This document shows positions 10,160-23,298 of a DNA stretch of 64,000 nt, piece after piece. Source of the stretch: Phyto melanocephala (lineage: Eukaryota > Arthropoda > Insecta > Diptera > Rhinophoridae); assembly GCA_941918925.1 (NCBI GenBank), contig OW799237.1, positions 71,107,626 through 71,171,625 of the forward strand. The letters run 5' to 3'. The first letter of the stretch is position 1. Each line of letters opens with the position of its first letter. Under the pieces are notes generated by a model that saw nothing but the letters and a program-made list of their open reading frames with translations, was not told the origin of the DNA and did no database searches. Position numbers and translations under genes: made by a program.

Positions 10160-10860
10160 TCTATATATATAAAAGTGAAACTCTGTGTGCGTGTTTGTGT
10201 GTGTGTTATCTATAGACTCCGAAACTGTAAAGCCGATCGGATTCAAACTTTGGCAAGTGGTTGTACACATTCCAGGGAGTGTTTATGGGTGGAAAAAGTG
10301 GGCGGGGCCACGCCCATAAAAAATTAGTTATCATTTTTAGCTACTTGAACTTGACCGATTTTTCTGAAACTTTGCACACATATCGAGCTGTCATGACTAA
10401 ATAATATCGTGATAAGAAAAGTGGGCGGGGACACGCCCCTAAAAGAGTTTTAATTTTGAGGTACCTGCACTGGACTAATTTTTCTGAAACTTTGCACACA
10501 TATTGAGGTCTCATGATTATACAATTTCGTGATTAGAAAAGTGGGCAGGGCCACGCCCATAAAAAGAGTTATAGTTTTGAGGTACTTGCTCTGGACCGAT
10601 TTTTCTGAAACTTTGCACACATATTGAGTTGTCATGAGTATACAATTTCTTGATTAGAAAAGTGGGCAGGGCAACACCCTTAAAAAAGTTATCATTTTCA
10701 GCCACTTGAACTTCACCGATTTTTCTGAAACTTTTCACATATATTGAGCTGTCATGAGTATACAGTTTCGTGATTAGAAAAGTGGCTAGTACCACTCTTA
10801 TTAAAAAAGGTTATAATTTTTAGCTCTTTGCACTTGATATTCAATTTAAATTCAGAATGA
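10160..10860 (+). mobile_element. Helitron 5' part, terminator missing
   Basis: Begins A|TCTATATATATAAAAGTG at 10160, the same 5' terminus as four other copies here (seen on the minus strand). GT-rich stretch, then GAAACTGTAAAGCCGATCGG, then four-plus units of the 120-bp tandem repeat. The homology ends at TTCAGAATG near 10858 without the hairpin and CTAG end. Confidence 0.85.
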
Positions 10861-12414
10861 AATAAATATAATAAAGCCTTTTTTCATAAAAAGTACTGTT
10901 TTATAAGAGTCTTACAATTTTCAAAATTTTTTTTGAATTAGACCGTAAATCATATGTATGCATGTACATACAGTCTGTTAAGAATGAGTTTAAAATCAAC
11001 ATTAGTTAAAAGAGTTTTACTTTTTATACTGAATTTTATTCCTTAGGAATGTGGCTTTTGGAAAAATCTTAAAAATTTAAATTTTTGGTTCTTAAATTTT
11101 TTTTATGGTATTTTGAAAACAAAAAACGTCGACGAATTTTGCATGAAAATTTGTTTTTTTCGCCATTAAATTTTTAATAACTCCAAAAAAGGAATACATA
11201 GAAAAAAAATGTGTTTGGTTAATTTAAGGAGAATTTTCCGGTGCATCTTCTGATTCTCCTGGTACTTAAATCGGAGAACCCGTTTTCAAGTTATGACAAA
11301 ATATATTAGGCAACGCAATGATTTAGGGGTGAAATATGCCACGCCTTTAAAAGAATATCCTTACGTACTAGAGAAAAACGGAAAATAGATTTGAATTAAG
11401 GGTATCAAAATCCATATAGTCCACATACTTTTATTTCTAGGGCGGACAAACATTTTATTTGTTGCGCAGTGTACTTTTGTTGCGCAGTGTAATTTCTCCA
11501 AAATCTGCCACTAGATTTTTTATATCATACTACACCTAAAACTATCAAAAAACTAAAACTTTTAATTTAAACAAGTAAGAGCGCTATATTCGGCCGTGCC
11601 GAATCTTATATACCCTTCACAACGTGTAGTCATGCAATAACAGTAGTTTGTATCACCATTCATCCTATATAAAATACGTACATACATATAAAAAACACAC
11701 ATATATAAAACATCTCATTGTAAAATTATAAATTTACGTATATATGTTTAAAAAAAAATAAAAAAAAATAAAAAAAAATTTAAAAAAAAATTAAAAAAAA
11801 AATACAAAAAAAAAATTTTAAAAAAATAATTAAAATATATATAATAAATATAAAACAAAAAAAAAATAAAAAAAAATTAAAAAAAAATTAAAAAAAAAAT
11901 AATAAAAATATAAATAATATATTAAATAAAAAATAAAAAAAAAAATAAAAAATAATTTAAAAAAAAATATAAAAAAAATTTTTTTTTTGGCGCAGCTGGG
12001 ATTTGATGCCACGTTTTCTCTAACCAGTATACACGTTTGTATGTATGTATGTTGTTGTTGTAATGTTGTTTTTGTGAATAAAAAATCGAGGTGGTCGTGG
12101 GTTTTTGCTCATATCTCAGTTGTTTATGTACCGATGTTTCTGATTTTCAATACCGTTCTACTCCCGAATATTTCTGATATTTTAATACCTCACCCGGGTC
12201 CAACCGATATCGGGGGCTTCAAAAAGTTGATTTCAACATACACACGGACAGACGGACAGACTGACAGACTGACAGACTGACAGAGCTTAATCGACTCCCC
12301 TATTCATAAGCTTTCAGAAAATATATACTTTATGGGGTCGGAAATGAAAATTGTAGAAATTTCACACGGAATGACAAACCTATATATACCCTTTTTCACT
12401 GTGTGAAGGGTATA
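10642..12414 (+). repeat. Duplicated unit, copy 2 (pairs with 1-1706)
   Basis: Helitron repeats, then a 710-bp segment of unknown origin (10861-11569), then a complete MM copy, all colinear with 1-1706. Both copies stop being alike exactly at the MM end (AGGGTATA), which marks that as a real boundary. Confidence 0.9.
11570..12414 (-). repeat. MM repeat, type A, complete
   Basis: Full ends as in the 8534 copy. A long A/T tract (11745-11985) is followed by the GCGCAGCTGGGATTTGATGCC block, then GACAGACGGACAGACTGACAG microsatellite sequence, then the core and terminal hairpin ending at GTGTGAAGGGTATAA. Confidence 0.92.
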
Positions 12415-12869
12415 AAAAACACGTTTAATAATTTTGGCCAGCTTTTCAGGCCAAATACTCCTCTGTGGATCGTTTAATTGTGAAATGTTAGAACAACCAG
12501 GTAAATTTTATGTTGTGAAAAGGTTTAAAGCTTTAATTTTTATTTTAACAACTCTTTTTAATGAAAAAATTAGTTATCTTTTAAAAAAATTTTAATGTTT
12601 TATATACGTACATCAAATGAATATGAATTTAAAATATTTTTGATTAATGTTACCCCAGGTTTATATAAACGTGATTTTAAAAATCAATTCGATTTTGTTT
12701 ATTCTGCTACCACTACATGGTTCATATTTTATTTAAAAAAGACGAAAATAGAAAATAAATGTATAATTTGCTTACTTTATATTCCGAGATTTCTTTTGAA
12801 AGGTTTACGTTTGCCCCCCTTGATAAATAATTTTTTATTTAAAAATATGGATCGAAAATTATTATTATA
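12415..12869. other. AT-rich spacer with right half of inverted pair
   Basis: 12450-12467 is the mate of 8170-8187. Beyond it is AT-rich sequence; a 92-codon open stretch at 12595-12873 has AT-driven composition and no recognisable motif. Confidence 0.4.
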
Positions 12870-13361
12870 CTAGAAAAGCCCGGCGCGCGTTGATACGCTC
12901 CTTAATGAATAAAAATGTATTTTGAATTTTAATTGAATATCAAGTGCAAAAAGCTAAAAATCATAACTTTTTTTATTGGCTCTGCCCACTTTTCTAATTA
13001 TGAAACTGTATAGTCATGACAGCTCAATATGTGTTCAAAGTTTCAGAAAAATGGGTGCAGTGCAAGTACCTCAAAATTATAACTTTTTTATGGGCGTGGC
13101 TAACCACTTTTCTTATTACGAAATTATATAGTCATGACAGCTCAATATGTGTGCAAAGTTTCAGAAAAATCGTTCAAGTGCAAGTAGCTAAAAATGATAA
13201 CTAATTTTTTATGGGCGTGGCCCCGCCCACTTTTTACCACACATAAACATTCCTTGGAGTGTGTACAAGAACTTGCCAAAGTTTAAGTCCGATCGGTTTT
13301 ACAGTTTCGGAGTCTATAGCTAACACACATACACACACACAAATTTTAACTTTTACAGAGA
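12870..13361 (-). mobile_element. Helitron, short non-autonomous copy
   Basis: Minus-strand 3' end CTAG at 12870-12873, with the CGGCGCGCGTTGATACGC terminal block. Three units of the 120-bp tandem repeat. The 5' TC is at 13361-13360, in the context AT on both sides as expected for Helitron insertion without duplication. The 5' end is slightly diverged (TCTCTGTAAAAGT). Confidence 0.85.
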
Positions 13362-15345
13362 TTTTCAAATAAAAAATAATTTATCAAGGGCGGTAACGAT
13401 CTTCATTGACTATAACGCGAGCTCCGCCAAACGTCAATCTATCCAAAATAATTTGCCAGATCCGGTCGAGATGTGGTTTGAGGTTTCAAATTATTGTTAT
13501 AAAAATTTGGCGATTAGTTGATTTCGAGAAATGGATTTGGTTTGTGTCATTTTTAACAAGTTTAAGTTTTATGGGCCTAATATTTGCTTTTAAGCAAGTT
13601 TATCTTTTGCGGATGTTAGCCAATTCATTGTTACATTTTTAATACCGTATAAAATTAGAAAAGGTTTGTTTTAAAAGAGCTGAGTTTTTCTTATTACAGT
13701 TTTTTGGCTCGAATATGAAGATGATATTTGAAATCAAATTGTTAAATGATTTTTTTTTTAATTTGTTTTTTACTCCTAAATAAAATAACTTAATAAAAAA
13801 ATGTAATTTTTATAAAAGTTTAATATGTTTTTTTTGCACATTTTACCGTTTAATTGGTTAAAGATTTTTAAACACTCGACGCTTTTTTAATTTAAAAAAT
13901 GACAACACTGACCTGATGTGAATTCGCCTTGAGTAGTAATTTAATTATAAAATTGTGAAATAAGCAAAATTTTTCTGAAGAAAAGAAATCACTATATCTA
14001 TAACGGTTTTATTTGTTTTTATACTGTCATCGTTCAGTGCATATAAAAACCTACCTGAATTGGTTTGTGTCATGGCTAAAATTGACGGTAAGCTTTTTTG
14101 ACACTTTAATGTTAACCTTACAGAATTTTTAGAAAACTTCAAAACTAGTTAACAGATAGTTTCGACAGAAAGACAATGTTTTGTATACATATGTATGTAG
14201 GTAATACAAATATATGTGTGGACATGTGAACATGTGCGTTTTAAATTATAGCCAACGCTAATGCAATCACAGCTATTAGTGACGAACACGAAAGCTTCAA
14301 TTACTTGGCGTACTTTTTACTATAGACTTTACAGAGTTGATGGCAGAATGGGTTGGCTAATTGTTTGTTTGACTGACTGTGTCTTCATAAGTTTTTGCGG
14401 TTTGTATACAATACGAAACAGTATACAAAAGTTGGGATAGACGTAAAGAACTCGATAAATTGAGTCGCGGAAAAAATTATTTTAGAAAAGAAATATTTAA
14501 TAAAAATATTGAAAAAGATATTTCCCATCTCTATATGTACCATTTAATATAAGAAAAAATATAACAACAAAATTTTTTTATTAAAAAAAAAAAAATTGAC
14601 AAAATTCCAAAACTCTTGGCATGGACTAAAGACTATTTGAAATTGTGAAAAGAAATCGACTTAAAAAATAAATAAAAGTACAGATATGCCGGTATAGTTA
14701 AAGAGTTTTTGAATTGGGGTAGGTTAGTGTTTGCACTAGTTCATTATATTCAGTTTGTTGTATGTTGCAAGTTAGCAGCTGCAGCATCTCTTATCAGCAA
14801 CAATACCCGAGTAACCAACAACATGCAACATTACATATAATAAGTTTCACATAACAGTTGTATGTATGTATATATGAGTGTACGCATAAGGGTGTCAACG
14901 TATAGATACTTGTAACATCTCCATAAATTATATGTTTCGTATGTTTGTAGAAAATACTAATTTTTCCTAGATTATTTGAAATACTCGTACATACATATTT
15001 CAATACAATCGCAAATGAAAAGGCAAAAACTTCAAAAGATGAATTCTAAAGTTAAAAGTGTAATCAAAAGAGTGTCAAAGTTGAAAAAAATCTAAAGAAA
15101 AAACAAAAACCAGAAGACTGCATTTCTTAGCAAAAAAAAAAAACAAAAATAATAAAATAGACATTTTTTAAAGAACTGAACTGAACACAATATATTTAAA
15201 GTTATAAAAAAGTAATTCACAATACCGAAAAAAATCTTAAATTGTTTGAACTTAAGCACAAAACAATAATATTTAAAATTTAACTGCCAAATTGTAATAA
15301 AATTAAAAAAAGCAAAAATATAAAAAAATAAATCGCATGCACAGA
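13362..15345. other. No gene seen; AT-rich spacer or intron
   Basis: No supported coding region or repeat end. Near 14750 an Inr-like TCAGTTT stands before a purine-poor stretch, but there is no DPE match, so I do not call a promoter there. Confidence 0.4.
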
Positions 15346-15466
15346 TATAAAAGTTGCCGCCCTTTTATATATTTATTTCGCACTCCCACCCAACATTGTC
15401 TTACGAAAGTAATAAAAACGAAGCATCGTTAAATAACTACTAACTAACGTTATTCAAAGATTAAGG
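15346..15466 (+). promoter_or_regulatory. Candidate core promoter and non-coding first exon
   Basis: TATAAAAG at 15346-15353 is followed by an unusually C-rich stretch (CGCACTCCCACCC near 15380) where a start is plausible. TTAAGG|GTGAGT at 15466/15467 is a good splice donor. No open frame is present. The nearest plus-strand acceptor that leads into coding sequence is at 37688. Inference only. Confidence 0.3.
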
Positions 15467-15972
15467 GTGAGTTATTTTCATTTAGTATAAGAAAAGTGGA
15501 AAATATTTATAAATATTTAGAGTTTCATCTAAAATTGTGTTCTTAACTGACTATAGAGTTGCCAAATCGAAAATCACCATTTATAAAACACCTTTCACAT
15601 ATATTTCTTAAAGTTTATTAATATTTGTTCTGTTTATTAAAATCAACTAAAACATTTGTTATAGGCGACAAATTTCGGAAGGCTGTCTATATAAGAAAAT
15701 AGTTTTTTGTTAAAATTTCTACTAAGCAATGTTAATATTATAAGAAATTAATTTGTAAATAAATTTGTTAAATAACTATTGTATATATTAAAGACAAAAC
15801 TTTTTGATTTTTTAATAAAATTTTAATAAAATTAATTTTTTTTCAAAAATTCCTCAACCAAAAGACTTTAAGCACTATTAAAAAAATGCTTCTTGAATTG
15901 CTTATATAGTGCTTACCTGCTTCCAAGAGGTCTTGTAGAAATTATGATTATTATGTGATTCATTCCCATTTT

Positions 15973-16365
15973 TATACCCTTCACCTGTGGTGCATAAGGG
16001 TATATATATTTAGCTTTGTCATTCCGTTTGTAATTTCTAAAATTTTCATTTCCGACCCCGTAAAGTATACATTTTCTGAAAGCTTATGAATAGAGGACTC
16101 GATCGTCTGTCCGTGTGTTGGTTGAAATCAACTTTTAGAAGCAACTATATGTTCCTCAGATCTGTATACAGTATCAATCTCCTGGAAATATCCAGGAATG
16201 AATCGCTATTGAAATTCAGCACAATCGCCCCATAACTTTCTGAGATATGAGCAAAAAACCACGACCACCTCGTTTTTTTCAGAATTACAACAACAACCTA
16301 TATACATACTGGTTAAAGTAAACGTGGCATCGAATTTTTATAAGATTCGGCACGAATATAGCTCT
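15973..16365 (+). repeat. MM repeat, type C, short
   Basis: Left hairpin TATACCCTTCACCTGTGGTG. The core TTTCCGACCCCGTAAAGTAT, CGTCTGTCCGTGTG and type-C interior are present; the A/T tract is lost, so the TGGCATCGAAT block joins directly to AAGATTCGGCACGAATA. Confidence 0.88.
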
Positions 16366-16533
16366 CTATGTAAATTGTCTTCTTTGCAATTAATTAGCGC
16401 TTATTTGAGTCGCACAATGAGTAGTGCAATCATGACTTCTCTCTGCACTGTTTCCGAACAAATTTTGCAGTGTTAAGCAAAATCGCTATTTTTTCTTCTT
16501 AAATTCATAACTTCATTTTATATGTTTTAAAGT

Positions 16534-16917
16534 CAAGGCATATTCATACAGGTACTATATGCAACGGCGAATTAATACAACAAAGCAACTTTTCAAGGGG
16601 TGTTTTCTGTCAAGGCCAATTCGTATATCAGGGATGGAAAAGTTGTTATGTTAGGTTTAATTTAATAAAATTTAATTAAAAAAGGAATGTATATACATAT
16701 GCGAAACACATTATAAATTATGCAGAAGCAACAATTATACATACATTTTGTAAATTCTTATCAAAAAATACAATTAAGTTAATTGTTTAATACCGAAGCC
16801 AAAATCACATATCCCTTCCCTGCATTAATAAATAAAATCAAGGCAAATTCAACCAATTTTGACAAAAAGTTTCCCCATCAGCTGGGCTGATAATTTCATC
16901 TGTATAGATTCGCCTTG
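16534..16917 (+). mobile_element. 384-bp MITE with 8-bp TSD TTTAAAGT
   Basis: Ends CAAGGCATATTCATACAGG and (inverse) CAAGGCGAATCTATACAG. Exact duplication TTTAAAGT at 16526-16533 and 16918-16925. Same family as 44192-44567 in opposite orientation. Non-coding. An 8-bp duplication fits hAT or P superfamily. Confidence 0.85.
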
Positions 16918-17123
16918 TTTAAAGTATTGTACATATTTGATTGATACAGGGATGGGAAATGCATGTTTTTCAGTGTTCGTTTGGATTTAAGAATCGATAA
17001 AATATTAATTTTATACTTCACGATCAAACAGAATTATTTCTGCAAAAGTCCGAAAAAAAAATGTTCTAATTAAATCGACAAATGTAGTGTTATATCAGTG
17101 TCATGAGTACCGGATGTTTTTAT

Positions 17124-17916
17124 GGTATAGAACTTTAAGTTGGCAACACTTTTTTAGCTGCTGGCCACTTTGTCAGCTGTCAAGTGATTTATGTTTAGTT
17201 TGGCTTGGTACTTCAACATGAACATCAAGGCGTTTATTCGGTAAATAAGCCCAGAACAAGATTGCCATTGAACCCGAATTTTATATTGAATAGATACGAC
17301 AATAAACAAAACTGCCATATTCAGAGTGATGATAATCCTCAAGTGTATGTTCAGATAACGTTACATCCAGAAAAAGTAAGTGTTTGTTGTGCTTTATGGG
17401 TCGGAGGAATCGTTAATCGGTACATCTTTGAAAACGATGCTGGACATAAGGTTACAGTAAGTGATGACCGCTAAAGAGCCATGACTTCTAACTTTTTCGT
17501 TTATCAGTTGAACAACCATAATATGTAGGAGCTGCTGTGTCAACAAGACGTCTCAAAATATCAGGCAGCTTGTGCCAGAATCGATTTTTTGAAAGAAACG
17601 TTTGGTAACCGCCTAAATCAAAATCGTGTGATTTAACGTCGATAGACTATTTTCTGTGGGGATATGTGAAGTAGCTAGATTACGTCGATAAGCCCGAAAT
17701 GATCGACCACTTGGAAAATAACATTTGCCGCGTTATTTGAATGTTAGAAATAATCATCAGAAAGTGAGCCTCCTCCAATCTGAGCCAGTCGTGGACGTTA
17801 TATGCCGAAAGTCATATTTAAATTATAATGCCTGAAGATTTTATTTCGAATAAAGTTAATTTCTTGTCAATTAAAAAAGTTCATCTTTATTTTTTTATAT
17901 TTCAAAGTTCTATACC
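17124..17916 (+). pseudogene. Tc1/mariner-like transposase relic with terminal repeats
   Basis: Terminal inverted repeats GGTATAGAACTTT at 17124-17136 and 17904-17916. Plus-strand remains of an insect IS630-Tc1-mariner transposase: YDNKQNCHIQSDDNPQ, then LHPEKVSVCCALWVGGIVN and NDAGHKVTVSDDR, followed in shifted frames by LKETFGNRL and MPKVIFKL at the C-terminus. The N-terminal helix-turn-helix half is missing, and several stops and frameshifts are present. Dead copy; cut-and-paste DNA transposon. Confidence 0.85.
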
Positions 17917-19980
17917 TCTAAAAATAGCATCCTTTAGAATGAGCCTAAATCATGGAGAAGGTTAAAACGTAATAGAAACTGTATCATTATCATAATGTAA
18001 CTTCTTTTGGAAAATTGCTTGTAAAACTGTTATTTTTGATAATAAAGCATTAAAATTTTGTGACGAGGTGTATTTTTGTATGGATTAAAATGTATTGGAA
18101 TCGCAGGAAAACTCAATTTCTTAAAAAAATACATGTTAGGGCTTTTCTTCTTATTACCATCGATATAGTCTCATTTTATTGTTTAATTTTTTATTTTATT
18201 TACTTTTTATTGTGCTAAATAAGATCATGGGAAAAAACTCTCTAAAAATAGATTCTCTCGACTGACTTCTGCATGGAATATTACGTTTCGTCAGAATTCT
18301 GTTTGATCATTTAAATTCACATTATATTGGCTCTAGTTAATAAGGCGTATGATTAATGTTAAACTTTCATGCTGGCCATCTCAACGTATGATGCGAACAA
18401 ATACAATTTTTGAGGTCTTTGGACATAATGCTGCCCAATGCCATTTTTTGGTGTTTGATATGTCAACAAATTTTAAAGTTTGACATGTAAACAACTTTAG
18501 CAAATAAATCTTGTTGAAAACGTTAACGAGATACAAACTATAACATTAAAAAAGGGGTTAAACTAGAAAAAGTTTTCTTGACAATACACAAAATAGCGGG
18601 AAACAGTCGTCTACGATCATGCTTATTTTTTGGAAATGTAGTGTTGATAGTTTTTTATATTTAAATATGTTGAATCTGGTTGAAACAAGCTGCAATAAAA
18701 AGATTAATTTCATTTTGAGGACTTTTCCATGGCTGATGTCCAAAATGAACGTTAGGTTTGAAGGTATTGGTGCTAAAATTAAATGATATAAATTAGTCTT
18801 GTTACTTTAGTTCAATATTGGCAAACACCTACTTTTTTTATTTTTTCCAGGAATTGTAGTAAAAAAATAACCAGGGTGTTGGAAAAAATTAAATAAAGTA
18901 ACAGATATTTAAACAGATACTTTAACTGTTGTCAATTAGGAGGTTATTCCGCTAAATCTAGAGGTTTTAATATCTCATCAAGGAAGAAATGTGTTTCTGC
19001 TAATCGCTAAAAATTCTAGCGTTTTTTAACATAAACCAATAATTTAAATTTTTAAACCCAATTTATTTACTAAGTACAAAATCCTTAATTTTCTTTATCA
19101 CACAGAGATACATATATCATCTATTTATTTAATTATTTTGAACTAACCTTTAAACGCTTTGCTGGATGATAAAGATTCAAAACGGAGTAATAAAAATATT
19201 TTCACACAACCACTCACGTTAGAGCAGCAACGATATGTATCTTGAACAAATTTTCCCTTTGACACTTAAATTTGAATTAATTGCATATCTATACTGCCAA
19301 TTTTAAGCTGGATTAGAAAACATGTTTCTAACCCATCTATCACAAACTTAAGAATTGTGGCCGACTTTATGTGCTTACAATTAAAAGGTCTGCATGTATT
19401 TATTCTAAAAAAACAATTTCTTCTTATTTTAAAAGGTTTCCATAAATCTTAAAGAATTTTTGTATGTAAATTTAAATAACTTGATTCCGAAAAATATTTG
19501 TAAACAAATGTTTTAAAAACATTAGATTTAATTTAGCATTATACAGTGGAATTTTGTTTATAATAATTGTATTGTAGTAAAATTTTTTATATATCACACT
19601 TCCAGCACAATTTAACACCTTTCAGTGGGGTTTGTAGTGAGATTTGACGGGAAATTTTAGAAAAAATTGGCAACAGTTGTCACTTTCCACAAATTCTATG
19701 AAAAAATTCCATTACTGGGGCTCAATTCTCGTTCTGTGTAACTGTGAAATGATATAGTTTTTGAGTAGCAAAGAATATGGTGGCAGCATATGATATGACA
19801 CGCAGAATTGATACCATGCAGAAAAATTTTCTGTACCTCTTGCAGAGTTCGGAGTTCATAGTGCACAGATTACAAAGCAACTCGTGAATTAACATTTATT
19901 CGTGAAAAACATTACAACAATAAACTACGGCTGTCATATATGACGATTCCTCACCAAACGTGGCGATTTCTTAGAGCTCT
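17917..19980. other. No gene seen
   Basis: AT-rich sequence without a supported gene, repeat end or hairpin. Probably intron or intergenic spacer of the large downstream gene. Confidence 0.4.
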
Positions 19981-20475
19981 TTATACCTCTCACACACACG
20001 ACAGTGTAAAATGGTATATATAGCTTTGTTATTCCGTTTGAAATTTCTACAATATTCATTTCCGAACCCATAAAGTATATATTTTCTGAAAGATTATGAA
20101 TAGGTGAGTAGACTAAGTCATATCTGTCTGTTCATCTGACCATTAGAAGCAACCACATGTTCCTCAGACCAGTGTATGGTATCAATATTTTGCAAATATC
20201 CGGGAATGAATCGCTATTGAAACTCAGCACAATCGCCCCATAACTTTCTGAGATATAAGCAAATAAACACGACTGCATCTGTTTTTCCTCATATTTTTAC
20301 CACCAAAATTAAAATTTTTTAGCCATACAATAATTTATGGTACCTTTGCTACTATTTGTAGATATAATATGCCTCTAGAGATAGTCGTGAAAAATTTTGG
20401 ATAAACCGGGCTCTAATCGGTAAAGTTATAGGCAAAAAATATTTTTTAAAAATATTTATTCGAAAATTTCCAAAC
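19981..20475 (+). repeat. MM repeat fragment, type C/D, diverged
   Basis: Degraded left hairpin (TATACCTCTCACACACAC), core TTTCCGAACCCATAAAGTAT, a shortened TCTGTCTGTTCATCTGACC tract, then the interior TATGCCTCTAGAGATA also seen near 40270 and 56900. The right end is lost. Confidence 0.8.
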
Positions 20476-23298
20476 AAAACGAGTTGGATCTAGTTTCGCT
20501 TAACCAGAAAATATTTTGATAACAAAATACTTGACAAATGAAACTCAACCGTAGAAGTTTACACTCTGTATTAGTGTATTGTACATAAATATATACAAAA
20601 TTTTTTCATTAATTCCGATCAGTTTAATGAATAAAAGATATAATTTTACACATAATTGTTTAAACCATACCATTGTGACAATTCTTTCTTTGTTTACAAG
20701 TAATAAAGTTTTGATTCGGGCGATTTTTGACTAACGTTTTGCCAATGGAGACTAAAAAATCTGACAATCCTGCAAACAACGTTTGAAAAACTATAATCTC
20801 ATTTCGTAGCTTATATAATTTTAAACGGAGCAGATATATGGCGCATGTTTTTACGTTTTAATGACTTCCATGTACACTGACAAATTTTTTTCTTGCGGTT
20901 TCATTGCAATTACTTAAAAAAATATTTGGTCTTTAAAGTGGAAAACCTTTTTCTATTATCCAATTTATTATGTTTTCATTTATTTTTTATTTTAGATTTT
21001 TACCTTTAAGAACACGCAAATACAAGCTTCATTTATTTAAGTGCAATCCAACAAATAATTTCTCATTTATTTAAATCTTTACTTTTGCCGACTCCTGCTC
21101 TATGTCTTGTTATTTGCCATTTACTTTTCATGGGATTTTTTGAAGACAAAAATGTAAGCTAACAAGCTTTTCACCACTCATTTGATAAAATATTTATAAA
21201 ATATATTGTGCAGTTGTAATTAAATTCTAACATTTTTCTTTCAAAATTAAAATGAAATCAAAGTTTTATTAATGATCTCTAATTATTATATATAGAAAGA
21301 AAATTGTATTTCTATAAAATTTTTTTATCATCGATCTGGCATTACTGCAATTATCTTCTAACTGTACATCCGTTAGGTATTCGAGAAAGTGTGTGTTTTT
21401 GTTTTGTTTTGATGTACCTACGTTTAATGAATTAAATGATTGTCCAGTAAAATTCATGAGAATGTGACATGTGCCACGATAGTGGTGGTTGGTTTTAAAA
21501 CATTGACACAAATACACAATAACGGCCAAAAGGAAGACATGAGAGAATATATAAAATGGTTTGTTTAAAATCTTTTACTAATTACCACTCATTATGGTTT
21601 GGATATGATTTAATTTGGTTAAATTATAAAAAATTTTATATTTTAATATAATTGTTTTTTTTTGTTCTCCTTAACAAAATTTTCTTATTTCCTTTTGCTG
21701 TATTCAATTCGCTTCTATTTAATTAAAACAAAATACCTATTCCGCCAGTTTATTGTCTAAGTTTGCATTTGTTTGATTTTTCTAGGTAATAAATACATTT
21801 TGATTCAGTTGTGATTGTTTTTTTTTTACAATTTCCAATTAATTTTTCCTGCTGACAGGGACACTTTATGATGGTGTATAGTATGAATGTGTTTCTGTTG
21901 TTGTTGCAAAAAATTGCTGCATGTTTAAAAACTTTAACGCAGCACACGATATAAAAACGAATATATTTTTTTCATATTTGAAGCGTCGTCAATGCATGGG
22001 TGAGGTCAATAAACGTAATACATATACTGTTTGCAATAACAACAATAAATACAGAAGCTATAATAACATTAACTATTGTAATCAAGCAAGTGTTAATACG
22101 TAATTTTTAGCACATATTCGAATATTTTTTGCTGCAGTTTTAAATGAATATATGAAAATAAAATACAGAATTTTTATATTCAACCAAATCTTTAAAATTT
22201 TTTTTGTTATATTAATACATTTTTTATTAATTCATTAAGGCCCATACCTAAAGTTAGAATGACATCGGGCAGATAACTAGATTTTCGTTACTATAACTAC
22301 ATCTTAACCTTAGAGTGTCTGATAAGATAAAGGTAAGTTAATCCTACCTTTAATTTTGAACGTAAGGCTTATGAATAAAAGTTGCCATTTTTTGTTATAT
22401 ATTCCAAATATGGCAACTTAATTGCAATAGATAATTTTTACTTTTTTCGGTCGATTTTAACTTTTTTTTTATTTTTTTTTATTTGATACGAATTTAAAAG
22501 TATCATATTAAAATAATTATGTTTTGTTACAAGCGAAAAAATAAATTAAAATGTTCTTGGTTGTAACTGCGTAATTTAATATGTTAAAAGTAGTCAATAT
22601 TAACCCTAATAATGCCATATTATATACAAAATTAAGTTGATTTTAGAAAGAGTTTGTAATTTAGAAAAATATTAAAAGGTCACTTTATGTCTAATCCTTT
22701 ACTAACATTCACTTTATAGACAAGTTATAATAATGGCCCTAAGGGATATTTAAGAGCACAATTTTTGATAGACAATTTTGGTAAACTCTGCAATTTTTTC
22801 CTAAAACTTACGTACAGTGTTATTCTAGTGTATTTTTTATGAGAACGTAAAATAAAGATCTCTGCAATGAATGTATGCGTTGGAAAGAATAAATAAAATA
22901 ACCCATAAAGAAATGCCAACTTTTTTAAATATTTTGTACCACCACGACCTTATTAACACAAGTACACAGAAAAAAAAATAAATTCAATTATAAAATAAAC
23001 TTTATTAAATAAAATTAAATGAAAACTAAAAATTTTAATAAAAAAATTGAGAACAATATCAATTAAAAAATTTATTAAAATTTGTATATATGTTAAGCTT
23101 TATTTTAATTAAGACTTAAATTTTTGATTAATTGTAATAAAGTTTTTATTACATCAATATTAAAAGTTGCTTTAAATAAGATCCATTAATTTGATATATT
23201 TGTGGCTATTCCGTATTCAGAGTAATACCAATTTCGATTTCCCTCGGGACACAGAGCAGTGATAATTTGTTTTTTTATTTTTAACAAACATTCATATT
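20476..23298. other. No gene seen
   Basis: Long AT-rich stretch. Open stretches are short and low-complexity, and no element ends could be matched. Confidence 0.4.

Noticed and set aside
10450..10795. Minus-strand open frames with repeated SFRKIGPVQVPQN-like phrases
   Set aside because: They are translations of the Helitron 120-bp tandem repeat; the period is not a true coding signal and the frames break in other copies.
13390..13440. Minus-strand VIVNEDRYRP resembling mariner VTVNGDRYRP
   Set aside because: Only ten residues, with unrelated sequence on both sides; likely chance.
14740..14800. Inr-like TCAGTTT near 14750 as a promoter
   Set aside because: No TATA box and no DPE match at +28; a single weak motif in AT-rich DNA.
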